Assembly: GCA_045538935.1 (NCBI GenBank)
Contig: JAZQEI010000021.1
Span: 55,414 to 119,413 of the forward strand
DNA from: RGIG3013 sp045538935
GTDB taxonomy: Bacteria; Bacillota; Clostridia; Oscillospirales; Acutalibacteraceae
Length of the DNA stretch: 64,000 nucleotides
Reading direction: 5' to 3'
A program made the translations under genes and the position numbers. The first letter of the stretch is position 1, and every line of letters starts with the position of its first letter. Below, in pieces: positions 33,450 to 41,733 of this stretch. A model generated the notes under the pieces. The model made no database searches. It was not told the DNA's origin and saw only the letters and a list, made by a program, of their open reading frames with translations.

Positions 33450-34733
33450 TTATATGATTTTGCCTTCTAAGTATCCGTCATTTGCGGCAGTAATTTTAAC
33501 GGCTTGTATGGTGTGACAAATGTTGTTTTCGGATTTACATTTTACTTTTACATAGTTTTTTGAATATCCGTTAAATACACCATTTTCTTCGGTTTCAAAA
33601 AGAACGTCCAGTGTGAGACCTACTTGGCTTTGTAAAAATTTGTTTGCAGTATTATTGCATACCTCAATCATTTTTTTACTGCGCTCTTGTTTTATGCTTT
33701 CATTTACTTGATCTTTAAGAGTGTCGGCAAAGGTGCCAAAACGTCTTGAGTATGCAAACACATGTGCTTTTGCAAAACCACATTTTTTGGCAAATTCAAG
33801 GCTTTGTGCAAATTCTTGGTCGGTTTCACCGGCAAAACCTACCATAATATCGGTAGTAATAGACGGATTATTAAATGCCGAGCGTATTCTTGTAATTAAA
33901 TCATAGTAAAATGCAGTATCGTAGTGGCGGTTCATACGCTTTAGGGTAGCATCACAACCGGACTGTAGCGATAAATGAAACTGTGGGCAAAATTTTTGGT
34001 TTTGGCTTAAAATGTTTAGTTCATAATCGGTAATATGGTCGGGCTCTAATGAGCCTAGACGTATTCTTTCAATGCCGTCTATTTTACTAACGGCATTTAC
34101 AGCATCGCAAATGCTTAATCCTAAATCGGTGCCATAGGCTGAAAGATTTATTCCAACTAAAACAATTTCCTTATAGCCTGCGGTTGCAAGTGCATTTGCC
34201 TCGTTGGTTATGTCTGCAATGCTTTTAGAACGCACTTTTCCTCTTGCAAAGGGAATAATACAGTAAGAGCAGTACCTCTCACAACCGTCTTCAATTTTTA
34301 TATATGCTCTTGTACGCTCACTAAAATTACTAATACAGGGTGTGTTATATTTTTCACCCTTTTCGTGCTTGGTTATATGTACAATGCGCTCTCTTGTTTT
34401 TAAAAACTCGTTGAAATATTTAAAAACATCTGCCGCGTTGGTGTTGCCAAGTATAATGTCGGCATCGGTAATAAGCTCTGCCTTTTCTTTAAATGCTTGC
34501 GGAAAACAACCAAAAAGAATAATAATCGAATTTTTGTTTTCGCGGCGGAATTTATGAATTATTTGACGAGTTTTACGGTCACTCTCTGCGGTAACGGTGC
34601 ATGAGTTTACAACAAAAACGTCGTAAGGCAAACTACTGCTAGATGTGTGTCCGCTATTTTTGAACATTTGCATTACAACTTCTGACTCATACTGATTAAC
34701 TTTACAACCGAGCGTGTGAAATTTTATATTCAT
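33450..34733 (-). CDS. mtaB: tRNA t6A37 methylthiotransferase MtaB
   Basis: MtaB converts t6A37 to ms2t6A37 in ANN-decoding tRNAs. The 427 residues hold the UPF0004 domain (TLGCKVNQYESE, VVNSCTVT, LFGCFPQA, giving the three cluster cysteines), the radical SAM domain (DGCERYCSYCIIPFARGK) and a C-terminal TRAM-like part from about 360. The LGCKVNQ start distinguishes MtaB from MiaB. The ATG at 34733 follows AAGGA. Confidence 0.93.
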   Translation of the reverse strand: MNIKFHTLGCKVNQYESEVVMQMFKNSGHTSSSSLPYDVFVVNSCTVTAESDRKTRQIIHKFRRENKNSIIILFGCFPQAFKEKAELITDADIILGNTNAADVFKYFNEFLKTRERIVHITKHEKGEKYNTPCISNFSERTRAYIKIEDGCERYCSYCIIPFARGKVRSKSIADITNEANALATAGYKEIVLVGINLSAYGTDLGLSICDAVNAVSKIDGIERIRLGSLEPDHITDYELNILSQNQKFCPQFHLSLQSGCDATLKRMNRHYDTAFYYDLITRIRSAFNNPSITTDIMVGFAGETDQEFAQSLEFAKKCGFAKAHVFAYSRRFGTFADTLKDQVNESIKQERSKKMIEVCNNTANKFLQSQVGLTLDVLFETEENGVFNGYSKNYVKVKCKSENNICHTIQAVKITAANDGYLEGKII

Positions 34734-34767
34734 AAAAATATCCTTAAAATTGTAATTTGTTTAATAT

Positions 34768-34796
34768 ATTATATCTAAAAACGTTGTGTTTTTCAA
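34768..34796 (-). promoter_or_regulatory. Promoter of mtaB
   Basis: On the minus strand TTGAAA (34796-34791) and TATAAT (34773-34768) are 17 bases apart. Confidence 0.7.
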
Positions 34797-34856
34797 GTTG
34801 CTTATTTACTTATTCAAAAATGTATAGTATACTAAAACCGATTTGGAGGAAGAAAA

Positions 34857-35399
34857 ATGAAAATTTTCTGGCAGCTTTTTATCACATTTGCAAAAATAGG
34901 CGCTGTCACTTTTGGCGGCGGCATTGCTATGTTACCTATGTTTAAAAGGGAGCTTGTTGAAAATAAAGGTTGGACAACCGACAACGAACTTACCGATTAT
35001 TATGCAGTAGGGCAGTGTACCCCTGGTATTATTGCGGTTAATACCGCTACCTTTGTTGGCTATAAGGTCAAGGGAGTATTAGGTGCCATTGTGGCAACCT
35101 TAGGCATAATTTTTCCATCACTTGTAATTATTATAGCTTTAGCGGCGCTTATTTCTAATTTTGCTGATTTGAAGGTTGTTCAGCACGCATTTGCCGGAAT
35201 ACGCGCCGGTGTTTTAGCACTTGTTGTAAGTTCGGTAATTACCCTTGCTAAAAAGGCAATTATAGACAAAACGGGCGTTATAATTTTTATATTAGTAGCG
35301 TTGCTTAGCACTTTTCTTAATATAAGCCCTGTTGTTTTTGTTATTGTAACCGCTGCACTTGGAATAGCAATAAACATAAAGAAGGAGAAGAACAAATGA
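34857..35399 (+). CDS. Chromate-transporter family protein, first half-size subunit
   Basis: A 180-residue CHR-family membrane protein with about six helices. It carries the signature GAVTFGGGIAMLPMFKREL and the GQCTPGIIAVNTATFVGYK loop. Short CHR proteins work as pairs, with the second encoded immediately downstream at a 4-base ATGA overlap. Members export chromate or act on other anions; in anaerobes without chromate stress the natural substrate is unknown. Confidence 0.9.
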   Translation: MKIFWQLFITFAKIGAVTFGGGIAMLPMFKRELVENKGWTTDNELTDYYAVGQCTPGIIAVNTATFVGYKVKGVLGAIVATLGIIFPSLVIIIALAALISNFADLKVVQHAFAGIRAGVLALVVSSVITLAKKAIIDKTGVIIFILVALLSTFLNISPVVFVIVTAALGIAINIKKEKNK

Positions 35400-35989
35400 T
35401 ATTTTTAAGACTGTTTTTTGAATTCTTTAAAATAGGCCTTTTTGCCGTTGGCGGCGGTATGGCAACTATACCCTTTTTGTATGATTTATCGGAATCTACG
35501 GGTTGGTTTACGGCAGGCGAGCTTGCTAATATGATAGCCGTTTCTGAATCAACCCCGGGGCCCATTGGTGTAAATATGGCTACTTATGTTGGATATGCTG
35601 CTGCTACAACAGAGTACTCAAGCCATTTTTTTGGTGTTTTAGGCGGAATAATAGCAACTATAGGACTTGTAGTTCCGTCGGTAATTATTATTGTAATAAT
35701 AGCCGGATTTTTAAATAAATTTAAGGAAAACAAATTGGTAAAAGGAGCTTTTTACGGCATTAGGCCGGCTTCGGTAGGACTTATTTGTGCAGCTGCTTTA
35801 TTGCTTATTAAAAACACTCTTTTAAATATTCCCCAAACCTTTAGCAATATCGACTGGTTAAGCGTTGTAAACATAAAACCTTTAATACTCGCAACAGTAC
35901 TGTTTTTAGGAATTTTAAAATTCAAAAAAATACACCCCGTAGCTTTTTTAGGAATAGGTGCCGCAGCAGGAATAATTTTTAGTATGTAA
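35396..35989 (+). CDS. Chromate-transporter family protein, second half-size subunit
   Basis: The 197-residue partner of the preceding gene, with opposite expected topology. Marks are FKIGLFAVGGGMATIPFLYDL and SESTPGPIGVNMATYVGY, followed by hydrophobic helices. The overlap of 4 bases implies coupled synthesis. A strong bidirectional terminator follows. Confidence 0.9.
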   Translation: MIFLRLFFEFFKIGLFAVGGGMATIPFLYDLSESTGWFTAGELANMIAVSESTPGPIGVNMATYVGYAAATTEYSSHFFGVLGGIIATIGLVVPSVIIIVIIAGFLNKFKENKLVKGAFYGIRPASVGLICAAALLLIKNTLLNIPQTFSNIDWLSVVNIKPLILATVLFLGILKFKKIHPVAFLGIGAAAGIIFSM

Positions 35990-35992
35990 AAT

Positions 35993-36027
35993 AAAAAAAT
36001 CCGACGAAATTTTTCGTCGGATTTTTT
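35993..36027. terminator. Bidirectional terminator after chromate-transporter pair
   Basis: AAAAAAATCCGACGAAA and TTTCGTCGGATTTTTT form a stem with a very short loop between two convergent genes. Confidence 0.9.
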
Positions 36028-36028
36028 A

Positions 36029-37513
36029 TTAGTTATGATATAATTTTTGGGTTTGATACTGTGGCTCGTATGTCATATTAATACCAAGTTTTCTAAATAC
36101 TTGCTCGTCTACACGAGAAAGTATAACGCTTGAGTGTGCCTCAAGATTTTTAAGCTTCGGTACACTTTCAAGAGCATTTTTTGCCAGTTCGTCGGTAACG
36201 GCGCAAATCGAAAGTGCTATTAAAATTTCATCGGTATGAAGCCTTGGGTTGTGGTTGCCCATCATATCGGTCTTAAGCCTTTGAATAGGCTCGATAATCT
36301 GCGGTGATATAAGTTTTATTTCATCATCTATGCCCGCAAGTTCTTTTAAACAGTTTAAAAGCATAGAAGCTGACGCACCAAGCAAAGAAGAGGTCTTGCC
36401 GGTTATAAGTCTACCGTCAGGGAGTTCTATTGCACAAGCGGGTCCGCCAGTAAGTTCTGCCTTTGATAAAGCAGCTTTTACTACAGGACGGTCAAGCGCA
36501 CTAACGCCAACGCTATTCATTAGAATTTCAATTCTTGAAACTTCTGATTCACTACCCATGCCTTGACGCAAATTTACGAGTGCTGTGTAGTAACGACGAA
36601 TAATTTCTTGTTTTGCAGCATTACGTATGGCTTCATCGTCAGAAAATGCAAAACCTACCATATTAACACCCATATCTGTTGGGCTTTTATAAGGCGACTC
36701 TCCTAAAATACGCTGCATCATAGCGTTTAATACAGGAAAAATCTCTATATCTCTATTATAATTTATGGAGGTTTTACCATAGGCTTCTAAATGGTAGTGG
36801 TCTATCATGTTAACGTCACTTAAATCTGCAGTTGCGGCTTCATATGCAACATTAACCGGGTGATTAAGCGGAATGTTCCAAACTGGAAAGGTTTCGAACT
36901 TGGCATAACCGGCTTTAATACCGTGTTTGTGCTCGTGGTAAAGCTGAGAAAGACATGTTGCCATTTTTCCGCTACCAGGGCCAGGTGCGGTTACTACAAC
37001 TAGGCGCCTGGTGGTTTTTATGTAATCGTTCTTACCAAAGCCTTCGTCACTTACAATAAGCGGTAAATTAGATGGGTAATCTTTTATGGGGAAATGGCGG
37101 TATACATTTATACCTAGTTTTTTAAGGCGGCTTTCAAAGGCTTCAGCTAAGGGTTGACCTGTGTAGTGTGTAATAACCACACTACCAACATAAAGTCCAA
37201 TTTCTCTTAGCGCATCTATAAGGCGCAAAGTGTCTAGATCATAGGTGATTCCAAGGTCGCCTCGGCGTTTGTTTTTTTCTATAGCGTCGGCACTTATTAC
37301 AATAATTATTTCGGCTTCATCTTTAAGTTCTAAAAGCATTTTAACTTTAGAGTCGGGCTCAAAACCCGGAAGAACACGTGCAGCATGATAATCGTCAAAT
37401 AGCTTACCGCCAAATTCCATATAAAGCTTGTCACCAAAAGCGTTAATGCGGTCACGAATATTTTGTGACTGAAGCTTTATATATTTGTCGTTATCAAACC
37501 CTTTTTTGTACAT
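36029..37513 (-). CDS. DUF1846-family protein
   Basis: A 494-residue cytoplasmic protein of the DUF1846 family, common in Clostridia and lactic acid bacteria and of unknown function. Visible stretches are MYKKGFDNDKYIKLQSQNI in outline at the N-terminus, a glycine-rich P-loop-like VVTAPGPGSGKMATCLSQLYHE (split here by its APGPGSGKM core) and GVNMVGFAFSDD. The start follows a GGGTGG site. It has a consensus promoter with a 17-base spacer and a terminator-like hairpin in the leader, suggesting attenuation. Confidence 0.85.
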   Translation of the reverse strand: MYKKGFDNDKYIKLQSQNIRDRINAFGDKLYMEFGGKLFDDYHAARVLPGFEPDSKVKMLLELKDEAEIIIVISADAIEKNKRRGDLGITYDLDTLRLIDALREIGLYVGSVVITHYTGQPLAEAFESRLKKLGINVYRHFPIKDYPSNLPLIVSDEGFGKNDYIKTTRRLVVVTAPGPGSGKMATCLSQLYHEHKHGIKAGYAKFETFPVWNIPLNHPVNVAYEAATADLSDVNMIDHYHLEAYGKTSINYNRDIEIFPVLNAMMQRILGESPYKSPTDMGVNMVGFAFSDDEAIRNAAKQEIIRRYYTALVNLRQGMGSESEVSRIEILMNSVGVSALDRPVVKAALSKAELTGGPACAIELPDGRLITGKTSSLLGASASMLLNCLKELAGIDDEIKLISPQIIEPIQRLKTDMMGNHNPRLHTDEILIALSICAVTDELAKNALESVPKLKNLEAHSSVILSRVDEQVFRKLGINMTYEPQYQTQKLYHN

Positions 37514-37539
37514 AGTAAACCACCCTTAAAGCCCAAATA

Positions 37540-37582
37540 AAAAAGCCCGCCCAAACGCGCAAAAAACATTTTTGACGGGTAA
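37540..37582 (-). terminator. Leader attenuator-like hairpin upstream of the DUF1846 gene
   Basis: On the minus strand CCCGTCAAA and TTTGGGCGGG pair with one bulge, followed by CTTTTTTATTT. It lies between the promoter and the start codon, so it could terminate the leader transcript. Confidence 0.5.
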
Positions 37583-37596
37583 TTAAATTATAAACA

Positions 37597-37625
37597 ATTA
37601 TACGATTAACTAAAGGTTTTGTCAA
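37597..37625 (-). promoter_or_regulatory. Consensus promoter of the DUF1846 gene
   Basis: On the minus strand TTGACA (37625-37620) and TATAAT (37602-37597) match the full sigma-A consensus with 17-base spacing. Confidence 0.85.
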
Positions 37626-37673
37626 ATGTAAAAAGCAAAAAAATGATTTATTTTATTAAAAGATAAAAAATAC

Positions 37674-37702
37674 TTGATTTTTTTGCTCTCATTATGTATA
37701 AT
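37674..37702 (+). promoter_or_regulatory. Promoter of tRNA-Ser
   Basis: TTGATT (37674-37679) and TATAAT (37697-37702) are 17 bases apart, 44 bases before the tRNA. Confidence 0.75.
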
Positions 37703-37745
37703 ATACGGGCGCACTAAAAAAGGCGCCTAAAATTTAATAAAAAAT

Positions 37746-37837
37746 GGAGAAGTCGCGTAGTTGGTCGAGCGCGCACGATTGGAAATCGTGTAACCGTTAA
37801 AAGCGGTTCGAGGGTTCGAATCCCTCCTTCTCCGCCA
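37746..37837 (+). tRNA. tRNA-Ser (anticodon GGA)
   Basis: The 92-base class II tRNA has acceptor GGAGAAG/CTTCTCC, anticodon stem CACGA/TCGTG with loop TTGGAAA (anticodon GGA, reading UCC/UCU), a long variable arm, T-loop TTCGAAT and encoded CCA. The opposite strand reads as a long open frame, which is an artefact. Confidence 0.96.
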
Positions 37838-37873
37838 AACAAAAAACCACCCAAATGGGTGGTTTTTTGTTTG
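37838..37873 (+). terminator. Terminator of tRNA-Ser
   Basis: AACAAAAAACCACCC pairs with GGGTGGTTTTTTGTT around an AAAT loop, directly after CCA. Confidence 0.88.
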
Positions 37874-38099
37874 GTTTAGTTGGGGATTCGAACCACGGCG
37901 TGGGAGCAATGCTATGCAGTGCAACTCAAAAACAGTCGGTGGACTGTTTTTAGCCGTCCAAAGGAGCAAAGGCGACTGCGATAAGTAAAAACAGGAATTA
38001 CCACCCATTTGGGTGTTTTTTTCTTTGCTATTAGTCGGGATTCGAACCAGGAATGGAAGCGAGGTAACGAGTGCTAAAAAAACAGTCCGGTGGACTGTT
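37871..38099 (+). repeat. Two tandem segments with antisense tRNA T-arm and shared hairpin
   Basis: Copy a: an antisense T-arm fragment (GGGGATTCGAACCACGG, about 37882-37897), then hairpin AACAGTCGGTGGACTGTT (37931-37948). Copy b: TCGGGATTCGAACCAGG (38035-38051), then AACAGTCCGGTGGACTGTT (38081-38099). Each copy is preceded by a terminator of near-identical stem (CCACCC...GGGTG; 37847-37862 and 38001-38015). The second hairpin is identical in 19 bases to the minus strand of 56844-56826. The 437-bp gap from tRNA-Ser to the HAD gene otherwise holds only that gene's promoter. Confidence 0.6.
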
Positions 38100-38183
38100 T
38101 CGACATTCATCCAAGCGAACCGCGGTGGTAGGTGGCAGTTCTATGTTTCATTGTAACTTTATTGCTAAAATATAACAAAACCC

Positions 38184-38212
38184 TTGTATATTAAAAAAAC
38201 ATGTAGTATATT
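38184..38212 (+). promoter_or_regulatory. Promoter of the NagD-type HAD gene
   Basis: TTGTAT (38184-38189) and TATATT (38207-38212) are 17 bases apart. Confidence 0.6.
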
Positions 38213-38274
38213 ATCTATGTATAAGCGCTTTGAGTGCATCTAAATTTTATTACATGTTTTTTGGGAGCAAATAA

Positions 38275-39051
38275 ATGGAAAACTTAAAGAAAAAAATTGG
38301 CTTTATTTGTGATATGGACGGTGTTATATATCACGGTAACAAGATTTTAGACGGAGTTTATGATTTTATAAACTGGATGATAAATAACGACAAAAAATTC
38401 GTCTTTTTAACCAACAGTCCCGAAAAGACTCCACATGAGCTTAGCATGAAGCTTGAACGCATGGGCCTTACCGTTTCTGCTGATCATTTTTATACAAGCG
38501 CAATGGCAACTGCCGAGTTTTTGCATTCTCAAAAACCCGGTTGTACCGCTTATGTTATAGGTGAAGCCGCTTTGACTAAAGCTCTTTATGACCGTGGTAT
38601 TTATATGAACGATGTTAACCCCGATTATGTTGTTGTAGGTGAAACTAGAACATATAGTTTTGAAAAAATAGAAAAGGCTATAGAACTTGTTTTAAAAGGA
38701 GCAAAGCTAATAGGCACAAACCCCGATATTACAGGTCCAACAGAAAAGGGAATTATGCCCGCAACAGGCTCATTAATAGCCCCTATAGAAATTGCTACGG
38801 GCAAAAAGGCTTATTTTGTTGGCAAGCCAAATCCACTTATGTTGCGCCACGGACTTAATAAGCTTGATTGTCACAGCCAAGATATTGCCTTTATAGGCGA
38901 TAGAATGGATACCGATATTATTGCTGGTATAGAGTCTAATGTAGACACAGTGCTTGTTTTATCTGGTGTTACGTCTTTAGCTGATATTGATAAATATCCG
39001 TACCGGCCAAAATATGTTTTAAATGGTGTTGGAGAATTGGTTATAGATTAA
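38275..39051 (+). CDS. HAD-IIA family sugar-phosphatase (NagD/AraL type)
   Basis: A 258-residue phosphatase of HAD subclass IIA, which dephosphorylates nucleotides or sugar phosphates. Motif I is ICDMDGVIYHG, motif II FLTNSP, the IIA-type cap lies between about 80 and 180, then GKPNPLMLRHGL carries the conserved Lys, and motif IV is FIGDRMDTDIIAG. The start ATG at 38275 follows GGGAG. It stands alone between the tRNA-Ser region and the flavodiiron gene. Confidence 0.9.
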   Translation: MENLKKKIGFICDMDGVIYHGNKILDGVYDFINWMINNDKKFVFLTNSPEKTPHELSMKLERMGLTVSADHFYTSAMATAEFLHSQKPGCTAYVIGEAALTKALYDRGIYMNDVNPDYVVVGETRTYSFEKIEKAIELVLKGAKLIGTNPDITGPTEKGIMPATGSLIAPIEIATGKKAYFVGKPNPLMLRHGLNKLDCHSQDIAFIGDRMDTDIIAGIESNVDTVLVLSGVTSLADIDKYPYRPKYVLNGVGELVID

Positions 39052-39125
39052 CCTTTGAATTTTTTAGCATTAATACTTATTACGGTTGAAGTAAGTAAAA
39101 TTTTATAGAAATTAATATACTCTTG

Positions 39126-39134
39126 TGGTATAAT
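39126..39134 (+). promoter_or_regulatory. Extended -10 promoter of the flavodiiron operon
   Basis: TGGTATAAT (39126-39134) is an extended -10 box 29 bases before the start codon. The -35 (TAGAAA) is weak. Confidence 0.45.
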
Positions 39135-39162
39135 AATTATATCTAATTTTGAGGTGAAAATA

Positions 39163-40953
39163 ATGAACATTACTAACGATATTAAATACATTGGTGTAAA
39201 CGACCATAATATTGATTTATTTGAAGGTCAGTATACAGTACCTAATGGTATGTCGTATAATTCATATGTAATTATAGACCAAAAAATCGCTGTTATGGAT
39301 ACTGTAGATGCTGCATTTACTCACGAGTGGTTAGACAACATTCAAAATGCATTAGGTAATATAACTCCCGACTATTTAATTGTTCAGCACATGGAGCCTG
39401 ACCATTCGGCTAATATATTAAACTTTGTTAAGGCTTATCCTAGTGCAAAAATAGTATCATCTGCCAAGGCATTTACTATGATGAAAAATTTCTTCGGCAC
39501 AGATTTTGAAGAAAAACAAATAGTGGTGGGCGAGGGTGATACCTTAAATCTAGGTAAGCACAATTTAACCTTTGTAACTGCACCTATGGTGCACTGGCCT
39601 GAGGTTATAGTAACCTATGACAGCACTGATAAAGTTTTATTCTCGGCTGATGGATTTGGTAAATTTGGTGCTTTAGATGTAGAGGAAGAATGGGCTTGTG
39701 AGGCAAGACGCTATTATATAGGTATTGTAGGAAAATACGGCGCACAAGTTCAAAATTTGCTTAAAAAAGCGGCAGGGCTAGATATTAATATTATTTGTCC
39801 GTTGCATGGTCCTGTGCTTACCGAAAATTTGGGTTACTATATTAACCTTTATAATACATGGTCAAGTTATCAACCAGAAGAGGAAGGTATAGTTATTGCT
39901 TACACATCTGTTTACGGTAATACTAAAAAGGCAGTTATGTTACTAAAGGAGAAGCTAAAAGAAAATGGCTGTCCAAAAGTTGTTGTAAACGATCTTGCCC
40001 GTTGCGATATGGCAGAGGCTGTAGAAGATGCGTTCCGCTATAGCAAACTCGTACTTGCTACTACAACTTATAATGCCGAAATTTTCCCCTTTATGCGTGA
40101 GTTTATAAATCACTTAACCGAGCGTGGATATAAAAACCGCACCGTAGCATTTATGGAAAACGGCTCTTGGGCACCTCTTGCTGCTAAGGTAATGGCAAGT
40201 ATGTTAGAAAAATCGCAAAATATAACCTATGCCGATACTACAGTTAGAATAATGTCGGCACTAAACGATGAAAGCAAAGAACAAATAAATTCTCTTGCAA
40301 ATGAGCTTTGTAAAGAGTATTTAGCTCTTAAAGATACCACAGCAAATAAGAATGATTTAACTGCTTTGTTTAATATTGGTTATGGGCTTTATGTTGTTAC
40401 ATCTAACGATGGCAAAAAAGATAACGGACTTATTGTTAATACAATAACTCAAGTTACAAATACCCCTAATCGTGTAGCTGTAACCATAAACAAAGAAAAT
40501 TATTCGCATCATGTAATTAAGCAGACGGGAAAAATGAATGTTAATTGCTTAACTGTTGATGCACCTTTTGCAGTATTTGAGCAGTTTGGCTTTAAAAGTG
40601 GCAGAAACGTAGATAAATTTGCCGATTGTGATCCGCTTCGTTCAGAAAATGGATTAGTTTTCTTGCCGCGTTATATAAATTCGTTTATGTCGCTAAAGGT
40701 AGAGCAGTATGTAGATCTAGATACTCATGGTATGTTTATCTGTTCGGTAACAGAAGCCAGAGTATTGTCAGATAAAGAGACCGTAACATACACTTATTAT
40801 TTAAATAATATTAAACCAAAGCCTGAGACCGAGGGCAAAAAAGGTTATGTTTGCAAAATATGCGGTTATGTTTACGAGGGCGAAACTTTGCCCGATGATT
40901 TCATCTGTCCGCTATGTAAACACGGCGTTGCAGATTTTGAAGAAATAAAATAG
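39163..40953 (+). CDS. Four-domain flavodiiron protein with flavin-reductase and rubredoxin domains
   Basis: This enzyme reduces O2 (or NO) to water, protecting strict anaerobes. Domains in order over 596 residues: metallo-beta-lactamase diiron domain (HMEPDHSAN iron-ligand motif; APMVHWPEV; SADGFG; PLHGPV), flavodoxin (YTSVYGNTKKAV FMN-binding loop; FMENGSWAP), flavin-reductase-like domain (about 400-545), and a C-terminal rubredoxin (YVCKICGYVYEG and CPLCKHG with four Cys). The ATG at 39163 is chosen over an earlier GTG that overlaps the GAGGTG site. Ferritin and a separate rubredoxin follow, forming an oxygen/iron stress cluster. Confidence 0.93.
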   Translation: MNITNDIKYIGVNDHNIDLFEGQYTVPNGMSYNSYVIIDQKIAVMDTVDAAFTHEWLDNIQNALGNITPDYLIVQHMEPDHSANILNFVKAYPSAKIVSSAKAFTMMKNFFGTDFEEKQIVVGEGDTLNLGKHNLTFVTAPMVHWPEVIVTYDSTDKVLFSADGFGKFGALDVEEEWACEARRYYIGIVGKYGAQVQNLLKKAAGLDINIICPLHGPVLTENLGYYINLYNTWSSYQPEEEGIVIAYTSVYGNTKKAVMLLKEKLKENGCPKVVVNDLARCDMAEAVEDAFRYSKLVLATTTYNAEIFPFMREFINHLTERGYKNRTVAFMENGSWAPLAAKVMASMLEKSQNITYADTTVRIMSALNDESKEQINSLANELCKEYLALKDTTANKNDLTALFNIGYGLYVVTSNDGKKDNGLIVNTITQVTNTPNRVAVTINKENYSHHVIKQTGKMNVNCLTVDAPFAVFEQFGFKSGRNVDKFADCDPLRSENGLVFLPRYINSFMSLKVEQYVDLDTHGMFICSVTEARVLSDKETVTYTYYLNNIKPKPETEGKKGYVCKICGYVYEGETLPDDFICPLCKHGVADFEEIK

Positions 40954-40971
40954 TATTTGGAGGTAACACTA

Positions 40972-41484
40972 ATGGTAAGCGCAAAGGTACACGAACTTCT
41001 TAATCAACAAATCAATAAAGAATTTTACTCGGCCTATTTATATTTAGATTTCTCTAATTACTTTAAGGCCAGAGGCTTAGACGGTTTTGCAAACTGGTAT
41101 TTAATTCAGGCTCAAGAAGAAAGAGATCACGCAATGCTCTTTTATACCTATTTACAAAATGAAAATATGTCTGTAACTTTAGATGCTATCGCAAAGCCAG
41201 ACAAGGTTTTAGATTCCGATATGACAGTTTTAAAAGCTGGTCTTGAGCATGAGCAATACGTAACAAGTCTTATTAACGACATTTATGCTGCGGCTTATGA
41301 TGTTAAAGATTTTAGAACAATGCAGTTTTTAGACTGGTTTGTTAAAGAGCAGGGCGAAGAAGAAACCAATGCTAATGATTTAATTTCTAAAATGGAACTT
41401 TTCGGCTCTGATCCTAAAGGCTTATATATGTTAAATCAAGAGCTTGGTGCTAGGGTTTACAGCGCACCTTCGCTTGTTTTATAA
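40972..41484 (+). CDS. ftn: Ferritin, non-heme iron storage protein
   Basis: The 170-residue ferritin stores iron as ferric mineral. It shows the four-helix bundle with ferroxidase ligands: EFYSAYLYLDFSNYF (Glu of helix A), AQEERDHAMLF (ExxH) and KEQGEEETNAN in helix C-D. The ATG at 40972 follows GGAGG and lies 18 bases after the flavodiiron stop. Binding of iron released during oxygen exposure fits the neighbours. Confidence 0.94.
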   Translation: MVSAKVHELLNQQINKEFYSAYLYLDFSNYFKARGLDGFANWYLIQAQEERDHAMLFYTYLQNENMSVTLDAIAKPDKVLDSDMTVLKAGLEHEQYVTSLINDIYAAAYDVKDFRTMQFLDWFVKEQGEEETNANDLISKMELFGSDPKGLYMLNQELGARVYSAPSLVL

Positions 41485-41520
41485 ATTAGTATTATAATTT
41501 TTAAAAAGGAGAAATGAAAA

Positions 41521-41679
41521 ATGAAAAAGTATGTATGCGATGTTTGCGGTTGGGTTTACGATGAAGAATTAGGTGACCCCGATAACGGTATTGAGGCGGG
41601 TACAAAGTTTGAAGATTTACCTGACGATTTTGAATGTCCGCTATGCGGCGTTGGTAAAGACAACTTTAGCGAGGAATAA
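41521..41679 (+). CDS. Rubredoxin
   Basis: A 52-residue rubredoxin, starting MKKYVCDVCGWVYDEELG and ending CPLCGVGKDNFSEE. The two CxxC pairs (Cys6/Cys9 and Cys39/Cys42 region) bind one iron atom, and the spacer has the usual DPDNGIEAGTKFEDLPDDF composition. AAGGAG lies at correct distance; an overlapping ATG at 41514 is out of frame. Being short it is easily missed. It is the third gene of the flavodiiron-ferritin cluster and probably passes electrons to oxidative-stress reductases. A terminator follows. Confidence 0.95.
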   Translation: MKKYVCDVCGWVYDEELGDPDNGIEAGTKFEDLPDDFECPLCGVGKDNFSEE

Positions 41680-41687
41680 TTTGTTTT

Positions 41688-41722
41688 GGCTCTTCGCGTA
41701 TTTAACGTGAAGAGCCGTTTTT
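41688..41722 (+). terminator. Terminator of the flavodiiron-ferritin-rubredoxin operon
   Basis: GGCTCTTCGCG (41688-41698) and CGTGAAGAGCC (41706-41716) form a stem with one mismatch, followed by GTTTTT. Confidence 0.85.
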
Positions 41723-41733
41723 AAGGTGTTAAC

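Noticed and set aside
37727..38110. Long minus-strand open frame with RRRRDSNPRTAFNGY-like protein
   Set aside because: It is the antisense translation of tRNA-Ser and the tRNA fragments behind it; such frames are a known annotation artefact.
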